This document shows, piece by piece, positions 57,112-64,000 of a stretch of 64,000 bases of DNA. The DNA is from Catellatospora coxensis. GTDB taxonomy: Bacteria > Actinomycetota > Actinomycetes > Mycobacteriales > Micromonosporaceae. The stretch covers positions 44,644-108,643 of the forward strand of contig NZ_BONI01000023.1 in assembly GCF_016862635.1 (NCBI RefSeq), written 5' to 3'. Position 1 is the stretch's first letter. Each line of letters starts with the position of its first letter. The notes below the pieces were generated by a model, which made no database searches, had not been told where the DNA came from, and worked only from the letters and a program-made list of their open reading frames with translations. The translations under genes were made by a program, and so were the position numbers.

Positions 57112-58881
57112 TCAGCCGTCCGGCGAGCGCCGCTGCCGCCCGATCGGCAGCAGGTAGACCGCCACGTTGTCGATGCCGTCGAGCCCGAACACCTCGTGCG
57201 CGACGTCGTCGTAGAAGCCGCCGATCATGCCCAGCGACAGCCCGGTCGCCGCGGCCACCAGCGACAGGTTCTGCGCCAGGTGCCCGGCCTCGGCCGTGCC
57301 GAAGCGCAGCGCGCGCATGCCATACCGCGGCCGCAGCCGCCCCAGCTCGACGTACAGGGCGAGCATCGCCGGCATCGCCGAGATGTCGATCCCCTCGTAC
57401 GCCGAGGCGTGGTCCGGCTGGAACCACATCGACGTGGCCAGCAGGTCCACGTCGGACGGCGCGCCGCCCATCCACCACAGCGTCCGGTCGACCGGGTCGA
57501 CGTGGTAGCAGCCGGGTTCGACCCCGGCGACGTCGCGGACGACCAGGCGCAGCCGGGCCACGTACCGCGCGCCGGCGCTCGGGTAGGGTCGGTGCCCGAA
57601 CCGGTAGGGCGTGCCGTCGGGCAGCGTGATCTGCTCGTGGTGCGAGATCGCGTGCGCGCTCCACAGCAGCGTGCCCAGCTCCTCGGCCTGCAGCGGGCCG
57701 GCCAGCGCGCCCCGGGCGGAGCGGCGGGTGCGCAGCACGTCGGCCAGCGGCAGCCGCGGCGCCTCGTGCGAGGGCAGCGGCACCGGCGGGCGCATCGCGC
57801 GCATCCGGAACGCGGGCGGGCCCTCCACCTCCCGTGGTGTGTGGTCGCTCGCGCCGCCCAGCAGGAACTTGCTGGCCTCGTGGTAACGGCGGTCGGGGGC
57901 CTGCGCCCCGTCGGCGAAGAACGGGGCCAGCCCCTCGGGGGCCAGCGCGGTGCCGGCGACCAGCCAGCACACCGAGCGCTCCTCGTCGGGCGTGATGCCC
58001 AGGCGGTTGAACAGCATGTGCAGCTGCGACGCCCACACGCCCAGCCAGCGCCCGGCGGTCGCGCCGGGCTCCAGCTCGGCCAGCCGCCGGTTGGCCTCGC
58101 GGACCACGCCGGCCCAGGCGGTGACCGGCGAACGCCGTCCGTCGGGGTCGGCGGTGATCGCCGCGGCGGTGCGGGCCCAGCGCTGGTTGAGGGTGGCCGC
58201 CTGGGTCGCCAGCACCTTCGACGTGCGCTCCTGCATCAGCGCGGTCGGCAGCATGGCCACCTCGGTGTTGAAGCGCCACGCTCCAGCGTGGATGCGCAGC
58301 CAGCGGGCGGTGCCGAGCCGGTCGAGGCCGAGCGCCATCGCGGTGGCGATGGTGAGTTCGGTGGCCGCGGCCAGCCGCGCCCGCGGGTCGGCGGTGGCGG
58401 CGACGACGCGGGTGGCGACCTCGGTGCTGCGGCAGAACACGTCCTCGGCGATCGGCAGCGCGGCGGCACCGCCGTAGCGGGGCGTCTCGGCGACGTAGGC
58501 GATCTCGCGCACGTCGCCGTGCTCGTGCCAGCCCGCCTTCGACTGCGCGGCCGGCCCGCCCAGCGCCTGGTAGTAGGTGCTGCCGTCGAGCGCGGCCGGG
58601 GTGAACGGCGCCTCGGCCAGCAGCCGGCCGAGCTCCTCGCGCAGCCACTCGCCGGTGGACTCGTCCGCCCCGCGCAGGCGCAGCCGCAGGTGCGGGCCGC
58701 CCTCCCAGTAGCGGATGTAGAACCAGTCGGCGATGCGGTGCTCGCGGCGCAGCCGGTCCAGCAGCGGGGTGACCGTGCGGCACAGGAAGTCGTCGAGGTC
58801 GCCCGAGGGCCAGTAGGCGAAGCAGTGCAGGCTGCGCCACACGCGGGCGTCGCTGTGCCGGTCAAGGGTGGCGGCGGTCAT
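57112..58881 (-). CDS. Thiopeptide-type biosynthesis domain fused to SagB-type dehydrogenase
   Basis: A 589-aa two-domain protein. Residues about 10-290 are the thiopeptide-type bacteriocin (LanB C-terminal-like) domain: WRSLHCFAYWPSGDLDDFL and WFYIRYWEGGPHLRLRL are its signature. Such domains eliminate glutamate from glutamylated Ser/Thr or form the thiopeptide ring. Residues about 365-589 are a SagB-like FMN dehydrogenase: LRTRRSARGALAG, RPYPSAGARY, EAGHLAQNLSLVAAATGLSLG. That enzyme oxidises azolines to azoles. ATG 58881 overlaps the previous stop (ATGA). A frame upstream to 59997 is antisense-like and rejected. No glutamylating LanB N-terminal domain is in the window. Confidence 0.88.
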   Translation of the reverse strand: MTAATLDRHSDARVWRSLHCFAYWPSGDLDDFLCRTVTPLLDRLRREHRIADWFYIRYWEGGPHLRLRLRGADESTGEWLREELGRLLAEAPFTPAALDGSTYYQALGGPAAQSKAGWHEHGDVREIAYVAETPRYGGAAALPIAEDVFCRSTEVATRVVAATADPRARLAAATELTIATAMALGLDRLGTARWLRIHAGAWRFNTEVAMLPTALMQERTSKVLATQAATLNQRWARTAAAITADPDGRRSPVTAWAGVVREANRRLAELEPGATAGRWLGVWASQLHMLFNRLGITPDEERSVCWLVAGTALAPEGLAPFFADGAQAPDRRYHEASKFLLGGASDHTPREVEGPPAFRMRAMRPPVPLPSHEAPRLPLADVLRTRRSARGALAGPLQAEELGTLLWSAHAISHHEQITLPDGTPYRFGHRPYPSAGARYVARLRLVVRDVAGVEPGCYHVDPVDRTLWWMGGAPSDVDLLATSMWFQPDHASAYEGIDISAMPAMLALYVELGRLRPRYGMRALRFGTAEAGHLAQNLSLVAAATGLSLGMIGGFYDDVAHEVFGLDGIDNVAVYLLPIGRQRRSPDG

Positions 58882-60020
58882 GTCAGCACCTCCGGCGGGG
58901 TCAGGTCGTAGGCGAAGTCGCGGGGGCGCGACCGGCCGATGAGCAGCAGGTAGAGGAAGTCTTCGGCCGCCGGGGCGGCGACGGCCGCCTCCAGGTGCGC
59001 CTCGTGCACGCTGCGGGCGGGCCGGCAGAACAGCCCGGCGGCGGCCGCGGCCGCGCCGACGTGCTGGCCGATCGCGCCCGCGGCCAGCAGCAGCCGCCGG
59101 TACGCGGCCAGGCCGCCTTCCCGGACGGCCGCCGGGACGTCGGCGCTGATCACCCACCCGACGTTCATACCCGCGACGTCGAGCTTGTCGCGCGGGTAGC
59201 TGAACGCCTGCTGCACCGCCTCCATGGTGGCGTCGGCGTCGACGAGGCGCGTCGTGCCGCCGTCGAGGGTGTACAGGCCGTCGGCCAGGCCGGCGATGCG
59301 GGCGGCGACGGCGCGGTGGCGCAGGCCCGGCCAGGCCGCCGGGGAGCCCGCCGGCTGCCGGAACGCCGCCTGGGCCAGCGTCGCCAGGGTGCCCTCGGGT
59401 AGTCGACCCGGGTCGGCGCTCAGTCCCCGCGGCCCCAGCCCGGAACTGCGGCGGGCGGCCAGCCGCGATCGCGCTGCGTCGGCACCGGTCAGGTGGCCGG
59501 GGCGCAGCGTCACCGTCAGCTCGCTGTCGTCGTCCAGATCGGCGGTCGCGGTCCAGCCGTACGCCTCGGCGCTGTCTGCCAGGGCCGCGGCCACGTGCCC
59601 GGCTTCCAGCCAGGTCAGCACCTCGGCCAGGGCGGCGTACCCGGCGGGCAGCCGTTCGGGGTGGACGGTCAGCTCCAGGGTGACAGCGGCGCCCGAGCCG
59701 GCCGGGGCGTCCGTGCGGCCGGCGAGCCGGTCCCGGACGGGGTCGGCCAGCCAGCGGCGGTGGCCTTCCACGACGGTCACGTCGACGAGCCAGGCCGCGC
59801 GTGGCGACGGGTAGGCGCGGTGCTCGTTGAAGGAGTTCCACGGCTCCCAGCGCCGGGGCGTCAGGGCCAGGCGCAGGATCGCGGCGGGCAGCGCGTACCG
59901 CTCGGGCAGCTCGGCCAGGGCGATGCCGGCGCGGGCGGGCGGGGTGCGGCGGGGCATCGCACCGGACCGTACGACCTTGCCGTGCGTCTGGTCCCACACG
60001 CGGGACAGGGTGGCGTCCAT
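58878..60020 (-). CDS. Nitroreductase-like protein of the azole operon
   Basis: A 380-aa protein. Its C-terminal third (LLLAAGAIGQHVGAAAAAAG, FCRPARSVHE, EDFLYLLLIGRSRPRDFAYDL) resembles the end of the nitroreductase/SagB fold, while the N-terminal part (WEPWNSFNEHRAYPSPRAAW) contains the family's substrate-side segment. The usual FMN-binding RRS..R motif is not clear, so it may be a degenerate dimer partner of the SagB-like domain in the next gene. Start ATG 60020 has GAGGA upstream; a GTG at 60032 would overlap the YcaO stop as GTGA and is a good alternative. Confidence 0.7.
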   Translation of the reverse strand: MDATLSRVWDQTHGKVVRSGAMPRRTPPARAGIALAELPERYALPAAILRLALTPRRWEPWNSFNEHRAYPSPRAAWLVDVTVVEGHRRWLADPVRDRLAGRTDAPAGSGAAVTLELTVHPERLPAGYAALAEVLTWLEAGHVAAALADSAEAYGWTATADLDDDSELTVTLRPGHLTGADAARSRLAARRSSGLGPRGLSADPGRLPEGTLATLAQAAFRQPAGSPAAWPGLRHRAVAARIAGLADGLYTLDGGTTRLVDADATMEAVQQAFSYPRDKLDVAGMNVGWVISADVPAAVREGGLAAYRRLLLAAGAIGQHVGAAAAAAGLFCRPARSVHEAHLEAAVAAPAAEDFLYLLLIGRSRPRDFAYDLTPPEVLT

Positions 60021-60028
60021 GGCGGTCC

Positions 60029-62092
60029 TCACGGGAAGGGGTGGGGGTGGCGGGCGAGGTCGTCGTAGCGCAGGGGCGCCGCGGCCCGGCCGAGCCGGAA
60101 CGGCACCTCCAGCAGCCGGGGCAGGTCCCGGGTGCGGTGGTTGAGGTGGCCGAACGTCATCGGCAGGCTGCCCGGCACGATCACCTTCGCCGAGTGCAGG
60201 CCGAGCCGGTCGCGCAGGCGCGGATCGGTCTGGTCCACGGCGACGACCTCCAGGCCGGCCCGGTCGAGCCGGGCGAGGGTGCCGGCCAGCAGCACGGACA
60301 GGTCGCCGGCCGGCGCGGGCCGGCCCGGCCAGACCTCGCGCCAGTCGTCGCCGCCGTCGGGGTCGTCGTCGCCGAGCAGGAAGTCGTAGCGCTCCCGGGC
60401 CTCCGGCAGGGTGTTCAGGGCGACGTGGTCGTCCAGGGTGAGCACGAGCGCCGGGTCGTCGAGCATCGGCAGCAGCCGGGCCCGGTCCAGGTAGTGCGGC
60501 TTGGCGCGGACCACGTCGGGGGTGACGATCGCGTCGACGACGGCCTCGGCAGCGGCCGAGCGCATCGCCGCCCGCGGGTCGGGGTGCGCGCCGGCCGCGA
60601 ACAGGGCCTGCGGCGCACCGGAGGCCGGGTCGCGGTGCAGCACCAGGGCCAGCACCGTCGGCACGTCGAAGTCGTTGGTCGCGTCGAAGAACATCAGCCG
60701 GTAGCCCGCCTGCTCCAGGCGGTCCGCCAGGTGCGGCAGCACCGGGTCGTCGGCGGGCACCGCGACCCGCCGCAGCGGGGTGCGGGCATACCAGGCCATC
60801 AGGAACGCGTCGCGCTCGGCCACCTCGTACAGCCCGTAGAGGACCGCCTCGGTGAGGCTGTTGCCCAGCCCGCAGCCGTTGGAGCTCTCGTAGAGGAAAC
60901 GCGGCCCGGCACTGGCGTGCAGGCCCCAGTAGGCCACGTGCTCGGGCACGGTGGCGAGCCGGTCGCGGGTCAGCGACCAGCCGTGCACCCAGCCGGTACG
61001 CAGGTCCGGCGTGTACGGCTTGAGCTTGAACTCGGGATGGTCGAGGTACGCCGGGTCCTGCAGCCCGAGCCGCGCCGGGTCGATCGTGGTCGCCGGGTCG
61101 AGCTCGGCATAGGACGCCGTGATCGCGGTACGCCGCCCGTGCGGGCGCATGCCGGTGTAGCGCTCCGCGGCCTCGAACAGCCCGACCCGTTCGGCGTCGG
61201 CGAACGTGCGGGCCCGGCCGTAGCCGGACTCCCGGATGACGCTGTCCCCCGACAGCTCCGCGGTGACCAGCGGCAGCGGCATGTTCTCGGTGCGCCGCAG
61301 GTGCGCCACGGGCCCGTGCCGCCAGTCGAACAGCTCGGCGCGCAGCCCTTCACGGGTGGTGCGCTCGTTGACCGCGCGGAACGCGTACGGGTCCGCGGCC
61401 GGGCTCGGCGTGAGCGTGATCCGGGCCGCCTGCGGGGTGTCGTCGGGCAGCGGCGCGCACACTGCGCAGCCCTGCCGGGCCGGGCGCACCCGGTGGGTCG
61501 ACACGGTGAGCCGGTCGGCGCGCAGCGCCAGCACGGTCCCCTCGTAGCCGGCCGGGTCGGCCAGTGCCCCGGCGAGCAGGGCAGCCAGCGGGGCGAGCAG
61601 GGTCGGCGGCAGCAGCCCGCCGAAGGCCAGGCCGGGCGTGCGCTGTGGCACCGTCGGCCCGAAGACGCTCAGCCGGGCGGCTTCGGCACAGCCCAGGCAG
61701 ACCGGGGCGGTGCGGTGCAGCAGCGGTCCGATCAGGACCAGCCCGCCGTCCAGGCGCACCGGCAGCACCGGCCGCGCCCCCGCGTACGCCGCCCGGCTGA
61801 GCTGCTCGGCCTGCGCCCTCGTCCAGTCCTGAAGGACGACCACGGCAGGGCCCGGTGCGGCGTCCGCACCGAACGCAACGTCCGCACCCGGAGTGCCGGG
61901 CGACAGCACGCCGACGGTCGCGCGGGCGCTGCCCTGCGGCTCGGAGCGGGCGGTCGCGCGGACGTGGACGTTGCCCATGCCCGCCAGCTCGAAGACGACG
62001 CTGCCCGGCGGACCGGCCGCGGTCGGCTCGAACCGGTCGGCGTCGAGGACCGGCAGGTCGAAACCGCGCAGGGCGGTGGCGAGGGTGCTCAT
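60029..62092 (-). CDS. YcaO cyclodehydratase with N-terminal zinc-binding E1-like segment
   Basis: A 687-aa protein. Residues about 1-220 are the zinc-binding part usually found at the C-terminal end of E1-like (ocin-ThiF) partners, with CxxC pairs at 132-135 and 209-212. From about 240 it is a YcaO enzyme: EAAERYTGMRPHG and SSNGCGLGNSLTEAVLYGLYEVAERD hold ATP- and Mg-binding residues, and the protein ends HPHPFP, the PxPxP tail of azoline-forming cyclodehydratases. It would use ATP to cyclise Cys (or Ser/Thr) of a peptide. ATG 62092 overlaps the previous stop (ATGA). Confidence 0.92.
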   Translation of the reverse strand: MSTLATALRGFDLPVLDADRFEPTAAGPPGSVVFELAGMGNVHVRATARSEPQGSARATVGVLSPGTPGADVAFGADAAPGPAVVVLQDWTRAQAEQLSRAAYAGARPVLPVRLDGGLVLIGPLLHRTAPVCLGCAEAARLSVFGPTVPQRTPGLAFGGLLPPTLLAPLAALLAGALADPAGYEGTVLALRADRLTVSTHRVRPARQGCAVCAPLPDDTPQAARITLTPSPAADPYAFRAVNERTTREGLRAELFDWRHGPVAHLRRTENMPLPLVTAELSGDSVIRESGYGRARTFADAERVGLFEAAERYTGMRPHGRRTAITASYAELDPATTIDPARLGLQDPAYLDHPEFKLKPYTPDLRTGWVHGWSLTRDRLATVPEHVAYWGLHASAGPRFLYESSNGCGLGNSLTEAVLYGLYEVAERDAFLMAWYARTPLRRVAVPADDPVLPHLADRLEQAGYRLMFFDATNDFDVPTVLALVLHRDPASGAPQALFAAGAHPDPRAAMRSAAAEAVVDAIVTPDVVRAKPHYLDRARLLPMLDDPALVLTLDDHVALNTLPEARERYDFLLGDDDPDGGDDWREVWPGRPAPAGDLSVLLAGTLARLDRAGLEVVAVDQTDPRLRDRLGLHSAKVIVPGSLPMTFGHLNHRTRDLPRLLEVPFRLGRAAAPLRYDDLARHPHPFP

Positions 62093-63861
62093 GACGCCCA
62101 CCGCACGACCGTGAAGCCGACCGCGGACAGGGCCCGGCGCAGCTGCGCGGCCTGCTCGGTCATCCCGTCCTCGGCGCTGCTCAACTCGCCGAGCCGCCAC
62201 ACGGTGGCCCGCGCGACCGGCGGCAGCGCGCGCAGTGCCGCCTGCAGCCGGTCCTCGCCCCGGTCGACCCCGGCGGGCCAGTGCCAGCCGGCCGACCACG
62301 GGGTGACGTCCTCGCCGGCGGGCCGCGCGGCGGGCGCGGCGCCCGACAGGGTCACCGGTCCGGCGGGCACGTCCAGCCCCGCCTCGCGCGCCTGGGCGGC
62401 GCCGACCGCGGCCAGCGCCGCGAACGCGACCGCGTCGGCGGTCTCCGCCTCGACAGCCCAGGCGACGACCTCGCCGCCGCAGGCGATCTGCGCGTGCACC
62501 GCGTCGGGCGCGAGCCGTCGCACATGGACCCACGCGGGCTGGCCGAAGCGCAGCGTCAGCGCCTTCCACCAGCGGCGGGCCGCCGGGGAGCCGATCCACT
62601 CGTCGTCGGCGACGGGGGTCGTGTCGAGCTGCTCGACGGCGGCGTCGGCCAGCCGGCGCAGCGCCGTGCCCTGGGCGTGCCGGTCGTGCACCCCGACGGC
62701 GAAGTGCCCGGCGTCGCCGCCGGCGAGCACGGCCTCGGCCTGGCGCAGGACCGCGTCCAGCCGGGCGGCGTCGGTGCTCGCACCCACGCCCACCACGTCG
62801 CCGGCGGCGGCCAGCGCGGCCGGCACCTGCGGCAGGTTGCCGGCGACCGGCTCGGCCAGCGGGCCCAGCTCGGCATCGACCAGCGCCTCGACGCGGCGCA
62901 GCGCCTCGTCGAGGGTGTCCGCGGCCGGCACGGCGGGGGCCGCGGGCAGGAACGGGTGGTACGTCAGCGACAGCGGGTCCAGCCGCGCCACCAGCACCGA
63001 CGGGTGCTCCAGCCGGGCCGGGGCGGGCTGCTGGTCGTCGTCGTGCAGCTCGGCGGCCTCGACCGCGGGGTCGGCGAGCCCGGCGACCGCGCACACGATC
63101 CGGTGCGCGGCGGCGGAGCCGACCAGCGCCGACAGCGCGTACGGCGCGCCGCTCGGGTCGGCCGCCCCGGCCAGGCGGCGGGTCACCTCGCGGGCCGACC
63201 ACAGCACCGAGTCGACTTCGGACACCGGCACCACCATGCCGACCTCGCCGCGGCAGCGGGCGGCCACCGCGACCCCGGCGTCGGTGGACAGCACCAGGTC
63301 GGTGACCCCGTCCGCCGCGGCCGGCAGCGCGCCGGGCACGACGTCGACACCGATGCCCGCCAGTGCGCCGGCCGCGGCCTCGGCGACGGGGCCGTCGCCG
63401 GTCAGCCGCACCGGGGTGGTGCGCAGGCGGCACCACGCGTCGGCCGGGTCGGCCGCCACGGAGCTCAGCCAGGCGCACACGTCGGCGGGCGGGGCCGCCG
63501 GGTCGGTGCCGTCGACCCAGCCCGCGGGCAGGTCGACAAGCATGTCGTGCTCGCGCAGCTGCTCCAGCAGCAGGGTCACCGCGCGGACCACCTCGGGCCG
63601 GCCGGTGGGCGCGACGACCTGCTCGGCGGGCAGTCCCTCGATCAGCCGGGCGGACAGGATCTGCCACAGCTTCCACAGGCCGCTGCCGCCCTTGACGGTG
63701 AAGCTCGACGACCAGCCCCGGACGTGTACGCCCTGGGGGGTCGGGGTGGCGTGCACGATCGGGCGCAGCCGGACCAGCGTGCGCGGGGCTTGCGCCCGCT
63801 GGTCCGGCGACACCCGTGCGGAGCGCTGGGTGGGCACGGTGCGCGTGGCGAGGGTGGTCAT
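62089..63861 (-). CDS. Leader-binding cyclodehydratase partner protein (TOMM C-like)
   Basis: A 590-aa protein. Residues about 28-110 fit a RiPP recognition element: LRPIVHATPTPQGVHVRGW, then WKLWQILSARLIEGL and PEVVRAVTLLLEQLREHDML, the winged-helix plan that binds leader peptides. The remainder (VRLTGDGPVAEAAAGALAGIGVDVV, then helical Ala-rich sequence) resembles the E1-like fold without its adenylation and zinc residues; the zinc part appears to have moved to the YcaO gene. It would present the precursor to YcaO. Start ATG 63861 overlaps the stop of an upstream gene by ATGA. Confidence 0.82.
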   Translation of the reverse strand: MTTLATRTVPTQRSARVSPDQRAQAPRTLVRLRPIVHATPTPQGVHVRGWSSSFTVKGGSGLWKLWQILSARLIEGLPAEQVVAPTGRPEVVRAVTLLLEQLREHDMLVDLPAGWVDGTDPAAPPADVCAWLSSVAADPADAWCRLRTTPVRLTGDGPVAEAAAGALAGIGVDVVPGALPAAADGVTDLVLSTDAGVAVAARCRGEVGMVVPVSEVDSVLWSAREVTRRLAGAADPSGAPYALSALVGSAAAHRIVCAVAGLADPAVEAAELHDDDQQPAPARLEHPSVLVARLDPLSLTYHPFLPAAPAVPAADTLDEALRRVEALVDAELGPLAEPVAGNLPQVPAALAAAGDVVGVGASTDAARLDAVLRQAEAVLAGGDAGHFAVGVHDRHAQGTALRRLADAAVEQLDTTPVADDEWIGSPAARRWWKALTLRFGQPAWVHVRRLAPDAVHAQIACGGEVVAWAVEAETADAVAFAALAAVGAAQAREAGLDVPAGPVTLSGAAPAARPAGEDVTPWSAGWHWPAGVDRGEDRLQAALRALPPVARATVWRLGELSSAEDGMTEQAAQLRRALSAVGFTVVRWAS

Positions 63862-64000
63862 GACGCCACCTCGCTCAGCACCCGCTGCGCCCCGGCGCCC
63901 GCTGGTTCCTGACCTGTCCGCTGCGCGGCCAGACCGTGCTCCTGACCTGTCCGCTGCGCGGCCAGACCGTGCTCCTGACCTGTCCGCTGCGCGGCCAGAC
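63858..64000 (-). CDS. C-terminal end of an upstream operon gene with 11-residue repeats (partial)
   Basis: An open minus-strand frame enters from the right edge and stops at 63858, where its TGA overlaps the ATG of the leader-binding gene. The visible 47 codons are repeats of LAAQRTGQEHG, two complete and identical plus a third that diverges into PAGAGAQRVLSEVAS. The coupling ATGA overlap, shared by all genes of this operon, supports it being a true gene end. Function cannot be told from the tail; a dehydratase, transporter or further RiPP enzyme would be expected here. Confidence 0.55.
   Translation of the reverse strand, partial: LAAQRTGQEHGLAAQRTGQEHGLAAQRTGQEPAGAGAQRVLSEVAS
63909..64000. 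repeat. 33-bp perfect tandem repeat
   Basis: A 33-bp unit starting CTGACCTGTCCGCTGCGCGG occurs at 63909-63941 and 63942-63974, and 26 nt of a third copy reach the window edge. The copies are identical. The period is a multiple of three and the reading frame of the partial gene passes through it, so it encodes 11-residue repeats. Confidence 0.9.

Noticed and set aside
59000..59997. Upstream extension of the thiopeptide/SagB gene to 59997
   Set aside because: The extension overlaps the nitroreductase-like gene in another frame and is Arg/Pro-rich noise; the ATG at 58881 with an ATGA overlap fits the operon pattern.
63909..64000. Tandem repeats as a CRISPR array
   Set aside because: The units are contiguous with no spacers, and lie in a reading frame coupled to the next gene.

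Overview
The window is from a very GC-rich actinomycete. Third codon positions are nearly all G or C, GTG and TTG starts are common, genes often overlap by ATGA or GTGA, and there are many secreted ricin-lectin, protease and oxidase genes. The content (SecA2, NarL-type two-component pairs, an azole-RiPP cluster, kinase-lectin fusions) fits a Micromonosporaceae-like filamentous genus. This is inference, because no rRNA or housekeeping ribosomal gene is present.

Layout. 1-9 kb: a frameshifted Ser/Thr kinase with an extracellular ricin lectin, an aldo/keto reductase, an alpha/beta hydrolase, a TetR regulator divergent from a quinone reductase across a perfect 13-bp-arm palindrome, a GNAT-type acyltransferase and an M15 peptidase. 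9-18 kb: the accessory translocase secA2, a secreted metalloprotease-lectin, and two multicopper oxidases around a tiny secreted cysteine protein. 18.7-32.3 kb: an arginine deiminase energy module. It is one long leftward operon (P-type ATPase, arcB, arcC, arcA, an unreported-size 50-aa membrane protein, NhaC antiporter, YfcC/ArcD-like exchanger), next to a NarL-type histidine kinase/regulator pair and a divergent ion transporter with a TrkA-C regulatory protein. 32.3-35.9 kb: a lipoprotein, two secreted proteases and small membrane proteins. 36-44.9 kb: a second NarL-type pair, CutC, an M81 peptidase, a DUF302 protein, a continuous MerR-peroxiredoxin-enolase reading frame, and htpG behind a CIRCE-like operator. 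45-54.2 kb: small hypotheticals, a LacI regulator, a GH15 glycosidase, and a ferredoxin-reductase fusion directly upstream of a cytochrome P450.

54.2-64 kb is a RiPP biosynthesis island. A 64-aa precursor-like peptide has a Sec-type signal sequence and a C-terminal Cys-Gly-Val-Cys. It precedes a radical SAM/SPASM maturase. Two ArsR-like regulators follow. Then comes an overlapping leftward operon for azole chemistry: a leader-binding cyclodehydratase partner, a YcaO enzyme ending in a PxPxP tail, a nitroreductase-like protein, and a thiopeptide-type domain fused to a SagB-type dehydrogenase. An upstream gene of the operon enters from the right edge and ends in perfect 11-residue repeats.

The strongest leads are the RiPP island (Sec-signal precursor plus SPASM maturase beside azole genes), the MerR-peroxiredoxin-enolase frame, and the arginine deiminase/ion transport module with its small membrane protein. 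No tRNA, rRNA, CRISPR array, transposase or attachment site was seen.
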